Origin: JBBDNV01 sp040877415
Lineage (GTDB): Bacteria; Planctomycetota; Planctomycetia; Pirellulales; PALSA-1355
Length of the DNA: 22,159 bases
Direction: 5' to 3'
Assembly: GCA_040877415.1 (NCBI GenBank)
Contig: JBBDNV010000099.1
Location: forward strand, 1-22,159
Part shown: positions 1-7,770 of the stretch, piece by piece
Position numbering within the stretch: the stretch's first letter is position 1
How the letters are laid out: every line of letters starts with the position of its first letter
Notes under the pieces: model-generated
The model's input: the letters and a program-made list of their open reading frames with translations, nothing else
The model's database searches: none
Told to the model about the DNA's origin: nothing
Program-made: the position numbers and the translations under genes

Positions 1-3000
1 GAGGCGTTGGCCTGCCAGACGCGCACCGTCTCGGGCGACTCGGGATATCCGTATCCGTAGGCGACCTTGAAAAAGTTGCGGATCGCCTCCTTATACTGGC
101 GCTTTTCGAACAGGATTTCGCCGATCATGAACCGCGCGCGCGCGGCAACCTCACGATCGGTCTGGGCGACGACCTGCTCGTAGCGCTCAAGCGCGTCGTC
201 CGGATTGCCGAGATTCTGCTGGGCCCAGCCCGACTCGTAGCGAAGCTCCGGCAAGTAGGTCGAATCGGGAAAGCTGCCGACGGCCTTGTCGAGCAATTCG
301 AAACTTTCGCTCCATTTCTTTTCCTGCGCAAGCGACTGGCCGGCGTGCAGATGCGCCAGCGCCTGCAATTCCTTGTTCGCGGTGGGGCGATCGAACGATT
401 TCTGATAGGCCAAAAGCGCCGCGGCGTATTGCTTCCGGCCGTAGAGCGCTTCGGCGATCATGAACTGCGCGTCGGCGGCCAGCGGGCCCTGGGGAAAATC
501 GGCCAGTTGCGTTTCGAACGACCTGGCGGCCGGCTCGAGTTGTCCCTGCTGATAGAGCGACCAGCCCAGCTTGTGCGCGGCCTTTTCTCCCAATTCGCCC
601 GCGCCGGCTTTGCTCCGGGCGGACTGGTAATGGGCCGCGGCGCGGTCGTAGTCGCCGCTTTGATACGCGTCTTCGCCCAGGTGATACAAGCTCTCCGCCG
701 CCAACGGGCTGTTTTCATGCTCGCGGGCCAGCGTCGCAAACGCCTCCAGGGCTTCGCGCGGTTTGTCGGCCGAGCGCAGCGCCCAGGCCAGCTCGTACAG
801 CACCTTGTCGGCGCCGGCGAACTTGGGGTCGGTCGTGAGAATCGCGCGAAACGCTTCGGCCGCTTTGTCGAATTCCTTCAAGCCGGCGAAGCACAATCCT
901 TGCACATAGAGCGCGTCGGAGCGTTCGCCGGGCGGCGGATCGGTGGCCAAAAAGGAAGCGACGTCGTCGCCGGCGCCCGTATAGTCCATCTGTTGCTCGC
1001 GGGCCATGGCTCGGGCATAGCGCGCCTTGGCGGCCACGGCGTGCTTGGGATATTGCTCGAGCAGCCGGCTGAGCGACGTGCTGGCGGCGGCGTAATCCTT
1101 CGCGGCCAATTGGGTCCAAGCCAGACCGTACAGCGCATGGGGCACAAGCGGGCTGTCGGGCCAGGTCGCCACGACGTGGCGATAATGGCCGGCCGCCGCC
1201 GCCAAATCGCCCGCGGTCAGTGCATACTCGCCCGAGCGGTAAGATGCCTGTTCGACGAGCTTGCTATCCGGAAACTCGCGCGAGAGTTTTGCGAGCGTGA
1301 CGATGGCGTCGGCCACATGGTTCGTCTGCCGCTGGACGGCGGCCAATGCGAGCAGGGCCTGGTCGGCGTGTTTGCCGCGCGGCCCGGCGGCCAACGAGGC
1401 GCCGAGCGCCTTGACGGCCGATTCCTGCTGCCCCAGTTCGCCGTGCGCGCTGCCTAAGAGATATTGAGCTTCGGCCACGAGCTCGGGCGACTTGAGCCGG
1501 CCGGCAAGCGGCGCGAGCAAGGCGACCACGTCGGCGAACTTCGCCTGCAAATGAAGCGACAACGCGCGGCGCATTTTCCACGCGTCGACGTCGACGTGGT
1601 CGGGATACTTTTCCACCAACTCGGCATACCGTCGGTCCGCCCGATCGTATTCCTTGAGTTGCAGCGCCGATTCCGCGGCGACGTATCGCACGTCGGCCGC
1701 CAGCGGCTTGTCGGCATAGGCGCTCAGAAACCGATCGCAGTACGACGCGGCCGCTTTGTAGTCGGCGCGGCCCAGCGAAGCGAAAGCCGCCATGTACAGG
1801 GCCTGCGGCGCGAGCGGATCGTTGGGATATTCCGCGGCCAGCGCGGCGTAGAGCCCAATGGCCTCAGCCCGGCGCGCGGGAATCTCGTACACCGCGTCGG
1901 CCCGATCGAGCAGCAACTGCACGGCGAAGTCGGTCCCTTTGGATTTCGGCAGGATCTGTTCGAGGGCGGCCAGGGCCTCGGCCGGCTTATTCTTCTTCAG
2001 GTACGCGCGGGCCAGCCAGTGGGCCGCGTCGTCGGACAATTCGCCGCCGCCCTCGATCACTGCCTGGTACGACTTCACGGCAGAGTCGAGATCGCCGGAT
2101 TGCGCGTAACAGTTTCCGGCGGCCAGTAGCGCGGAGGGGCCGTAAGCGGAATTCGGAAATCGGCTCTGGACCGTCGCATACAAAGGCGCGGCTAGAACGA
2201 ACTTCTTGGCAGCCTCGAGGCTTTGTGCCTGGCGCAGCGCGGCCAGGTCGGCCAGCTTGAAATCCTTGGAGGCCGCCGCTGATGCGAACCATTGGCCGGC
2301 CGCGTCAAAACGGCCCTGGGTGAAGAGCGTTTCGGCCCGCCGCATAATCACTTCGGCGCGCAGCTTGTGGCTGGGAAACTCCTTGACGAAGCGGTCGAAA
2401 GCGGCGGCGGCCTCGTCGGTGTTGCCCAAATCCTGACGCGCGACCCCCAGCGCGTATAATCCGTCGGCCAAGAGCGGGCTTTGGGGATATTTTTCGACCA
2501 ACTGCTCGTACGTTTTCGCGGCTTCGTCCTTGTGCCCGCGCGCGTACAGCGCCTCGCCCTGATAGTACAGCGCCTGGGGGAGCTCTTTGGATTTGGGAAA
2601 TTTGTCCGCCAGCGTACGGAACGTCTTGGCCGCCTGGTCGTAGGATTCAGGTTTTCCCGCTTGCGCGATACTGTACTGCGCCAGTCCAAGATTCAGGTAA
2701 CTCGAGTCGGCCAGCTCGCTCGTGGGGTGCTCGCGAATGACGCGCTGGAAGCTTTCGACGGCCGCGTCGTGCTGCTTCAACAGCAACCGGCACACGCCGA
2801 GGTAGTGCAGCGCCTTGGGCGCGAGCGGATCGGTGGAGAATTGCGTGAGGAATTTTTGCCATTCGTCGGCGGCCAGATCGTAGACGCCGCGATCCTGGAA
2901 GGCGACGGCGTCGCGGAATTGTCGCACCGCGGCCGGCGGCGAGCCGGCTTTGGGCGTTTCCTGGCCGGCCAGCGGCGCGCCGGCGGCAAACAAAACAAGC

Positions 3001-3044
3001 GCCATGACGCCCGCTGGTGCCCACGTTGAGTTGGCAAACGTCAT
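1..3044 (-). CDS. Large exported TPR-repeat protein (3' end cut off by window edge)
   Basis: This frame is open from an ATG at 3044-3042 to the window edge, giving at least 1014 residues without a stop. The N-terminus is a signal peptide: a short polar start, a hydrophobic core (AGVMALVLFAAGAPLAG, about residues 11-27), then QE. The rest is an almost continuous array of tetratricopeptide-like helical pairs of about 36 residues, with recurring YPxSPLAxxALYxLG-type segments (for example YPQSPLLADGLYALG) and DYxxAxxxYxxxxxxxP helices, as in the YbgF/BamD/outer-membrane TPR class. By length I estimate about two dozen repeats. Such proteins are protein-protein scaffolds in the periplasm or cell envelope; the partner cannot be read from the sequence. 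It diverges from the TerC gene across a 146-bp gap containing AT-rich TATAAT on the minus strand (3119-3114). The long plus-strand ORFs over this region are GC-rich shadows. Confidence 0.9.
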   Translation of the reverse strand, partial: MTFANSTWAPAGVMALVLFAAGAPLAGQETPKAGSPPAAVRQFRDAVAFQDRGVYDLAADEWQKFLTQFSTDPLAPKALHYLGVCRLLLKQHDAAVESFQRVIREHPTSELADSSYLNLGLAQYSIAQAGKPESYDQAAKTFRTLADKFPKSKELPQALYYQGEALYARGHKDEAAKTYEQLVEKYPQSPLLADGLYALGVARQDLGNTDEAAAAFDRFVKEFPSHKLRAEVIMRRAETLFTQGRFDAAGQWFASAAASKDFKLADLAALRQAQSLEAAKKFVLAAPLYATVQSRFPNSAYGPSALLAAGNCYAQSGDLDSAVKSYQAVIEGGGELSDDAAHWLARAYLKKNKPAEALAALEQILPKSKGTDFAVQLLLDRADAVYEIPARRAEAIGLYAALAAEYPNDPLAPQALYMAAFASLGRADYKAAASYCDRFLSAYADKPLAADVRYVAAESALQLKEYDRADRRYAELVEKYPDHVDVDAWKMRRALSLHLQAKFADVVALLAPLAGRLKSPELVAEAQYLLGSAHGELGQQESAVKALGASLAAGPRGKHADQALLALAAVQRQTNHVADAIVTLAKLSREFPDSKLVEQASYRSGEYALTAGDLAAAAGHYRHVVATWPDSPLVPHALYGLAWTQLAAKDYAAASTSLSRLLEQYPKHAVAAKARYARAMAREQQMDYTGAGDDVASFLATDPPPGERSDALYVQGLCFAGLKEFDKAAEAFRAILTTDPKFAGADKVLYELAWALRSADKPREALEAFATLAREHENSPLAAESLYHLGEDAYQSGDYDRAAAHYQSARSKAGAGELGEKAAHKLGWSLYQQGQLEPAARSFETQLADFPQGPLAADAQFMIAEALYGRKQYAAALLAYQKSFDRPTANKELQALAHLHAGQSLAQEKKWSESFELLDKAVGSFPDSTYLPELRYESGWAQQNLGNPDDALERYEQVVAQTDREVAARARFMIGEILFEKRQYKEAIRNFFKVAYGYGYPESPETVRVWQANA

Positions 3045-3190
3045 GCCGCTATTCTCTCGAGCGCCTCTGTCCGGTTGTTGTGGCAGCAGGTTCATTATTT
3101 CCGTCGCCTTTCAATTATACAACCAGACGCGGGCGCGGCGGGCGCGGCCGGCTCGGTCAGGTGGCGTTGCTTGCCGGTGGCGCGGCCTCT

Positions 3191-4300
3191 ATGATTGATT
3201 CCGGTGCGGCCGCGACGGAAACGCCAATCCCTTTCTGGACACCAAGCGCGTTGTCAGAAATCACCTCTGGATACTGGGTTGCGATGGGGCTGTTGGCCGA
3301 AATCCCCTCTGGCGCCGCGGCCGGCGCGGAGGTGGCCCTGTGGCACTGGCTGGCCTTTGGTGTATTCGTCGTCATTCTTTTGGTCTTGGACCTGTTCGTA
3401 TTTCACCGCAAATCGCGCGAGCCCACGCTGCGCGAATCGGCCACCTGGACGCTCATTTGGGCCGCCCTGGCACTGGGGTTCAACGGACTGGTTTGGGCCT
3501 GGCGCGGAAGCCACATCGGCATTCAGTTTCTGACCGGCTACCTGGTCGAGTGGTCGTTGTCGATGGACAACGTCTTCGTGTTCGCCGTCATCTTCAGCTT
3601 TTTCGGCGTGCCGCTTCGGTATCAATATCGCGTGCTGTTTTGGGGCATCCTGGGCGCGATCGTGATGCGGCTCACCTTTATCCTGGCCGGCGCGGCGCTC
3701 TTGGAGCGATTCGCCTGGGTGATGCCCTGCTTCGGGCTGTTCTTGATGTACACGGCGGTGAAGCTGGTCGGGCACAAGGGCGCCGAAGTGAATCCCGAAA
3801 AGAATCTGTTGATGCGCGTGGCGCGGCGTTTGTTTCCGGTGGCCAGGGAAAACCACGGCCAGCGTTTTTTCGCTCTCGAGGCGGGGCGCTTTTGCATCAC
3901 GCCCTTGTTTCTCGTGCTGCTGGTGGTCGAAAGCACCGACGTGTTGTTTGCCGTCGACAGCGTGCCGGCCATTTTTGGAATCACCCAGGATAAATTCACC
4001 GTCTTCACGTCGAATATTTTCGCCATTCTCGGATTGCGGGCGTTGTATTTCCTGCTGGCGGGCGTGATGGGCCTGTTTCGCTATCTGGATTACGGGCTGG
4101 CGGCCGTGCTGGCTTTCGTGGGAATCAAGATGATCGGCGAATACTGGCTGGGGCATCATTTGTTCGAGCCGGCCGTGGCGCTCGTGATTATCGTCGCGCT
4201 GTTGGGAATCTCGATCGTGGCGTCCATCATCGCCAATCGCAAAGTGCCGGCCGCGCCGCCCGCGGAGGCCCTGCAGGGAACCGGCCCCGCAGAGCGGTGA
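3191..4300 (+). CDS. TerC/Alx-family integral membrane protein
   Basis: The 369-residue product is a polytopic membrane protein of the TerC family (Alx/TerC, related to manganese export and tellurium-resistance proteins). Both family signatures are visible. The first transmembrane signature is EWSLSMDNVFVFAVIF (residues about 120-135). The second is VESTDVLFAVDSVPAIFGIT (about 246-265), whose acidic residues are the likely metal-binding ones. Several hydrophobic helices surround them, and a short Pro/Ala-rich cytoplasmic tail ends the protein. The frame stays open upstream to 3017. I chose ATG 3191 because the upstream extension is low-complexity Arg/Gly and a weak GGTGG lies 10 nt before it. 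ATG 3284 is a plausible alternative because homology-like sequence begins around residue 45. No yybP-ykoY-type Mn riboswitch was recognised in the leader. The role in Mn2+ homeostasis is inferred from the family only. Confidence 0.9.
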   Translation: MIDSGAAATETPIPFWTPSALSEITSGYWVAMGLLAEIPSGAAAGAEVALWHWLAFGVFVVILLVLDLFVFHRKSREPTLRESATWTLIWAALALGFNGLVWAWRGSHIGIQFLTGYLVEWSLSMDNVFVFAVIFSFFGVPLRYQYRVLFWGILGAIVMRLTFILAGAALLERFAWVMPCFGLFLMYTAVKLVGHKGAEVNPEKNLLMRVARRLFPVARENHGQRFFALEAGRFCITPLFLVLLVVESTDVLFAVDSVPAIFGITQDKFTVFTSNIFAILGLRALYFLLAGVMGLFRYLDYGLAAVLAFVGIKMIGEYWLGHHLFEPAVALVIIVALLGISIVASIIANRKVPAAPPAEALQGTGPAER

Positions 4301-4349
4301 AATCCTCGCGCCGCCAGCCGCATCGGCTTGTGATGCCGCACAAAAACTA

Positions 4350-4378
4350 TTGACGCGGCCCAACGTGGCGTACATTTT
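4350..4378 (+). promoter_or_regulatory. Candidate sigma70-type promoter for the epimerase gene
   Basis: TTGACG (4350-4355) is followed after 17 nt by CATTTT (4373-4378); an alternative -10 is TACATT (4371-4376) with 15-nt spacing. It lies about 45-70 nt before the epimerase ATG. The -10 match is weak. Confidence 0.35.
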
Positions 4379-4423
4379 GGACGTAGGGGCAATGCTTGCG
4401 ACTCGGGAAGCAAATCGAACACA

Positions 4424-5413
4424 GTGAAACATGCTCTGATCACCGGGGGCGCGGGATTCATCGGCAGCCATCTCGCCGAAGCGCTCATCGCCCGCGACTA
4501 TCGCGTCACCGTCATCGATGACGAGTCAACGGGCACGGCCGACAACCTGTCGGCGGTGCGCGATCACTTCAATTTCAGCTTCGTGCACGGCACCGCGGCC
4601 GACAAATCGCTCGTGCGGCGACTGGTCAGCGACGTGGACGAGGTTTATCACCTGGCGGCCGCCGTCGGAGTGCAATTGATTTCCACCGCCCCGATCCACA
4701 CGATCGAAACCAACATCTATCCGACCGAGCTGGTCTTAAGCGAGCTGCTGCGCCGCAAGCGCGAGGGCTATGGCGTGAAACTGTTTCTGGCCAGCTCGAG
4801 CGAAGTCTACGGCAAGAACCCCAAGCCGCTGTGGAGCGAGGACGACGACATCGTGCTGGGACCGACGACCCGAATACGCTGGTCCTACGGGGCGTCGAAG
4901 GCGATCGACGAGTTTCTGGCGCTGGCCTATTGGCGGCAGCACCGGCTGCCGGTGGTGATCGGCCGCTTCTTCAACGTCGTGGGTCCCCGGCAGACGGGTC
5001 GCTACGGGATGGTCTTGCCGCGGTTCGTCGAGGCGGCGCTGGCCGGGCGCCCGCCGATCGTGCACGACGACGGCCACCAGGTGCGCTGCTTTGCCCACGT
5101 CAGCGACGTGGTCCGCTCGGTGATCGAGCTGATGGAAACCGACGCGGCCGTCGCCGGCGTGTTCAACATCGGCAGCGACCAGCCGGTGAGCATTCTGCAG
5201 TTGGCCAAAAACGTGATCGCGGCGGTGAACCCGAAATTGGAAATCCAGTTTCAGAGTTATGCCGAGGCGTACGACGCGGATTTTGAGGACGTGCGATCCC
5301 GGATTCCCGATCTTTCGAAGCTGCGGCGCACCATCCATTTCCGCCCCCAATACGACCTGGAAACAACGATCCGCGAGGTGATCGAAAGCTTCCGGAGCCG
5401 GCACGAGCGCTAG
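4424..5413 (+). CDS. NAD-dependent nucleotide-sugar epimerase/dehydratase (extended SDR)
   Basis: The protein has 329 residues, typical for extended short-chain dehydrogenases acting on NDP-sugars. The N-terminal Rossmann motif is TGGAGFIGS (G8-x-x-G11-x-x-G14) and binds NAD. LASSSEVYG (about 122-130) supplies the catalytic Ser region, and Y155-G-A-S-K159 is the YxxxK catalytic pair. GRFFNVVGPRQ (180-190), VLPRFVEAALAGRPP and FAHVSDVV match the substrate-side motifs of the UDP-glucose 4-epimerase / UDP-glucuronate decarboxylase / GDP-mannose 4,6-dehydratase group. The TRIRWSYGASK stretch resembles decarboxylase-type enzymes more than GalE, but sequence reading alone cannot fix the substrate. 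The product would act in the cytoplasm, supplying sugars for polysaccharide or glycan synthesis. The start is ATG 4424, directly before the Rossmann motif. No glycosyltransferase neighbours are present, so it appears monocistronic. Confidence 0.93.
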   Translation: MKHALITGGAGFIGSHLAEALIARDYRVTVIDDESTGTADNLSAVRDHFNFSFVHGTAADKSLVRRLVSDVDEVYHLAAAVGVQLISTAPIHTIETNIYPTELVLSELLRRKREGYGVKLFLASSSEVYGKNPKPLWSEDDDIVLGPTTRIRWSYGASKAIDEFLALAYWRQHRLPVVIGRFFNVVGPRQTGRYGMVLPRFVEAALAGRPPIVHDDGHQVRCFAHVSDVVRSVIELMETDAAVAGVFNIGSDQPVSILQLAKNVIAAVNPKLEIQFQSYAEAYDADFEDVRSRIPDLSKLRRTIHFRPQYDLETTIREVIESFRSRHER

Positions 5414-5430
5414 CCCGGATTATTCATTGC

Positions 5431-5552
5431 AACCGCAGATGAACGCAGATATACACGGATGATCCAAGGATTTACAGGAAAATCCTACCTGAATCGATCC
5501 GCGCGGCGTGTCTTTTGGGAGTGCCTTTGTTCATCAGCGTTTATCTGCGGTT
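5431..5552. repeat. Imperfect inverted repeat A (AACCGCAGAT type), REP-like
   Basis: The left arm at 5431-5450 and the right arm at 5533-5552 are complementary at 18 of 20 positions (AACCGCAGAT, then one mismatch, AACGC, one mismatch, GAT). The left arm contains the near-direct repeat CGCAGAT spaced about 10 nt. The 82-nt interior is not coding. The arrangement fits a folded intergenic repeat of the REP/MITE class; no RAYT-type transposase is in the window. Confidence 0.7.
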
Positions 5553-5612
5553 TGATCTTCTTCGTGCATAATTCGGGCTGGCCTCCACGTCGTGTCTGAA
5601 CAAGCGAAGGAA

Positions 5613-5704
5613 AACCGCAGAGGTCGCCGAGGACCGCAGAGGCTCCGCCGCGCAAGCCCCTGGGTGCAGTATCTTCTCCGTGCACCTCTGCGACCTCGGC
5701 GGTT
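5613..5704. repeat. Imperfect inverted repeat B (AACCGC-AGAGG type), REP-like
   Basis: The left arm 5613-5632 and the right arm 5685-5704 are complementary at 18 of 20 positions (AACCGC, mismatch, GAGGTCGC, mismatch, GAGG). The loop is 52 nt. Both arms start with AACCGC, as in the neighbouring element A, so the two elements share end architecture but not the interior. No flanking target-site duplication was obvious. Confidence 0.7.
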
Positions 5705-5819
5705 CATTTCAATGGTTCGTTTTTAGGAACTGGCGAGCCACAGGAGCGCTGTTTAACGAAATTGTCCGGCAAAGCCAAGGGCCAACCGCGCGGTTATGGC
5801 AACTCTTGTGCGGGTGGGA

Positions 5820-5825
5820 TAGAAT
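5820..5825 (+). promoter_or_regulatory. Candidate -10 element (TAGAAT) for the prepilin gene
   Basis: TAGAAT lies about 67 nt upstream of the chosen ATG. No good -35 hexamer is visible at 16-18 nt, so the call rests on the -10 only. Confidence 0.3.
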
Positions 5826-5891
5826 AGGGGAGCCGGGCCGGCAGTGGGCAAGCTGTTTTTGGGGCGCGTCCTCTCGCCGATCGGAACCGAC

Positions 5892-7343
5892 ATGGCCATG
5901 AATTCTCCCATCCCCGTTGCCCAGGGGCACATCGCTCGTCCTATTGTCAGGGATCCCCGTCAGCCTTCTCGCCGGGCGCAAGCGCGCGGTTTCACGCTGG
6001 TGGAAATCCTGGTGGCGCTGGCCATCACGCTGATCATGATGGGCGCCGTGGTCACGCTGTTTGGCGTGATCAGCCAGAGCGTCGCCGAGAGCCGCTCGGC
6101 GATCGAAATGTCCGACCGTCTGCGCGCGGCCCGCAATCAACTGCAGCTCGATCTAGGCGGCGCCACGGCCACCATGCAGCCCCCTTTGCGTCCGGAGAAT
6201 GACGAAGGGTATTTGGAAATTATCGAGGGGCCGGTCCGCGACAGTGATCCGTATTACTTGTCGAACGTGAACCTATCGCTGTTCGGCGACGTCGATGACG
6301 TACTGATGTTTACGACGCGGAGCCGCGGGGCGCCGTATTTAGGCAAGTGGAACAATACGGTCATCGAATCGCCCGTGGCGGAAGTCGTTTATTTCCTGGC
6401 GCAAGATCCAACGTCGCTGCCGCCAGTCATTGACGCGACCACCAATCCGCCCACGCGGCTGTATACGCTATATCGGCGCGTGCTCCTTGTAGCGCCCTCG
6501 GCCGTGTTGACAAATCCCACGCCTCCGGTCCATTTCTTCGACGTTAATGATATTTCGATCCGCTACGAAGAGCCGGGCGGAACGCCGACGTTGCTTGCGA
6601 ACACGTTGGGCGATCTGACCAAACGGGAAAACCGCTTTGCTCACCACGGAACTACAATGCCACCTGCTGTAGATTACGGAACATTCCCGTTTCCAGTCGA
6701 CCTTACCGCCGTGCCGGTGATTCCCCCGGGGGCACCAACGACGCCATCACTGCCGAACAACTGGCCTATGCCGCCTGGCATGGAAGAGAATGCGTTTATT
6801 GCTCCGGCCGTCGACTTCCGCGTCGGCGACGACGTGCTGTTGAACAACGTGCTGGCGTTCGACGTGCAGGTGTGGGATCCGGGCGCGCCAGTTTTCGTAT
6901 CCAATGGCGTTGCCGTCGAGCCGCGCGATCCGGGATGGGCGGGACTTACGGGTGGAACGCCCGCGGGTTTCGGTGCCTATGTGGATATGGGATATAGTGG
7001 CGCGATCGTAACTGCACCCAACATGGTGTTCAACCTGATTAATCCCAATTCGAAATCGGGTTTTACATCTGGTCCGACGGCGCCTCGCGTCTACGACACG
7101 TGGTCGCTGCACTACGAAAACGACGGGGTGGATCAGGACAACGACATGCCCACATTGACCGACGAAGGCACGAATGGCCTTGACGACGATTCGGACGGGG
7201 TCGTCGATGAGCTCGACGAGTTGGAGACGCTGCCCCCCTACTCGGCTCCGCTGCGGGGGATTCGGGTGACGATTCGGGTCTACGAGCCCTCGAGCCAGCA
7301 GGTGCGCGAAGCGGTCGTCATTCAGGATTTCCTGCCGGAGTAG
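5892..7343 (+). CDS. Prepilin-type N-terminal cleavage/methylation domain protein (pseudopilin-like)
   Basis: About 483 residues. It carries a classic type IV prepilin signal: a basic leader ending in RG, then FTLVEILVALAITLIMMGAVV (residues 34 onward), with cleavage expected between G33 and F34 and the conserved Glu at mature position 5 (E38). The prepilin peptidase would process it, and the helix anchors it in the inner membrane. The large C-terminal part resembles minor pseudopilins of the GspJ/PilW size class. Near the C-terminus an acidic run (NDGVDQDNDM, then TNGLDDDSDGVVDELDE) looks like a calcium-binding DxDxDG loop. ATG 5892 is preferred because CGGAA sits 6-7 nt upstream; ATG 5898 and GTG 5844 are in-frame alternatives. 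The stop is one base before the heptamer repeat of the next element. It has no pilus-assembly neighbours here. Confidence 0.87.
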   Translation: MAMNSPIPVAQGHIARPIVRDPRQPSRRAQARGFTLVEILVALAITLIMMGAVVTLFGVISQSVAESRSAIEMSDRLRAARNQLQLDLGGATATMQPPLRPENDEGYLEIIEGPVRDSDPYYLSNVNLSLFGDVDDVLMFTTRSRGAPYLGKWNNTVIESPVAEVVYFLAQDPTSLPPVIDATTNPPTRLYTLYRRVLLVAPSAVLTNPTPPVHFFDVNDISIRYEEPGGTPTLLANTLGDLTKRENRFAHHGTTMPPAVDYGTFPFPVDLTAVPVIPPGAPTTPSLPNNWPMPPGMEENAFIAPAVDFRVGDDVLLNNVLAFDVQVWDPGAPVFVSNGVAVEPRDPGWAGLTGGTPAGFGAYVDMGYSGAIVTAPNMVFNLINPNSKSGFTSGPTAPRVYDTWSLHYENDGVDQDNDMPTLTDEGTNGLDDDSDGVVDELDELETLPPYSAPLRGIRVTIRVYEPSSQQVREAVVIQDFLPE

Positions 7344-7344
7344 G

Positions 7345-7390
7345 AAAGGCAGAAGGATGAAGGCAGAAGGCAGAAGGATGAAGGAGGGAA
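7345..7390 (+). repeat. Left terminal heptamer repeat (GAAGGCA/GAAGGAT) of the four-helix-bundle cassette
   Basis: About six degenerate heptamers read AAAGGCA, GAAGGAT, GAAGGCA, GAAGGCA, GAAGGAT, GAAGGAG. The outer 19 bp (7345-7363, AAAGGCAGAAGGATGAAGG) are a perfect inverted copy of 7801-7819. The array starts one base after the prepilin stop codon and contains both candidate ATG codons of the following gene. Confidence 0.85.
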
Positions 7391-7761
7391 AGCCGGTCGT
7401 TGATTTGGGTACGCGGACGAGAGGGTTCGCGCTGCGGGTTGTTCGATTGTTTGCGGCGCTGCCGAAAACAACGGAGGCTCAAGTATTGGGCAGACAGTTG
7501 CTGCGGTGCGGAACGTCCGTGGGGGCCCACTATCGGGAAGCCAGTCGTGCCAGGTCGAATGCCGAGTTTGTCAGCAAATTGAACGGCGGACTGGCTGAGC
7601 TTGAAGAAGCCGGGTATTGGCTGGAATTGCTCGCGGATAGCAAAATCGTTCCGGCCACAAGACTGGCCGAGCTTCGCGCCGAGGCCGATGAGTTGATCGC
7701 CATACTTGTGACATGTACGAAAAACGCAAAGCAGAAAACCAAATCTCAGGTCGAAGAATGA
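7378..7761 (+). CDS. Four-helix-bundle protein (S23/23S rRNA intervening-sequence family, PF05635)
   Basis: The 127-residue product matches the small all-helical S23/IVS family. The family core is visible: FALRVVRLFAALP, then LGRQLLRCGTSVGAHYREASRARS, then EFVSKLNGGLAELEEAGYWLELL. Members form oligomeric four-helix bundles. They occur in 23S rRNA intervening sequences, as orphan genes, and as the Avd accessory protein of diversity-generating retroelements. No rRNA, reverse transcriptase or variable-repeat protein is nearby, so this is an orphan copy of unknown function. ATG 7378 has GAAGG at 7366-7370 with 7-nt spacing. ATG 7357 has AAAGG with the same spacing, giving 134 residues; both lie inside the repeat. 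A perfect AAGGAGG at 7381-7387 has no well-placed downstream start. The C-terminus is Lys/Gln-rich. Confidence 0.88.
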   Translation: MKEGKPVVDLGTRTRGFALRVVRLFAALPKTTEAQVLGRQLLRCGTSVGAHYREASRARSNAEFVSKLNGGLAELEEAGYWLELLADSKIVPATRLAELRAEADELIAILVTCTKNAKQKTKSQVEE

Positions 7762-7770
7762 CGGAGAGTC

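Larger units (their letters stand above)
5414..5891. other. Gene-free region between epimerase and prepilin genes
   Basis: This 478-bp stretch has no supportable gene. It holds the two hairpin-forming repeats (5431-5552 and 5613-5704) and a candidate -10 hexamer shortly before the prepilin gene. Small ORFs crossing it derive from the repeats. Confidence 0.6.

Noticed and set aside
345..2129. Long plus-strand ORFs (345-1457 and 1464-2129) opposite the TPR gene
   Set aside because: They are Arg/Gly-rich shadows of a GC-rich gene. The minus-strand frame gives a signal peptide and regular TPR repeats and is open throughout.
3045..3190. yybP-ykoY manganese riboswitch before the TerC-family gene
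   Set aside because: No conserved core could be identified in the 146-nt leader.
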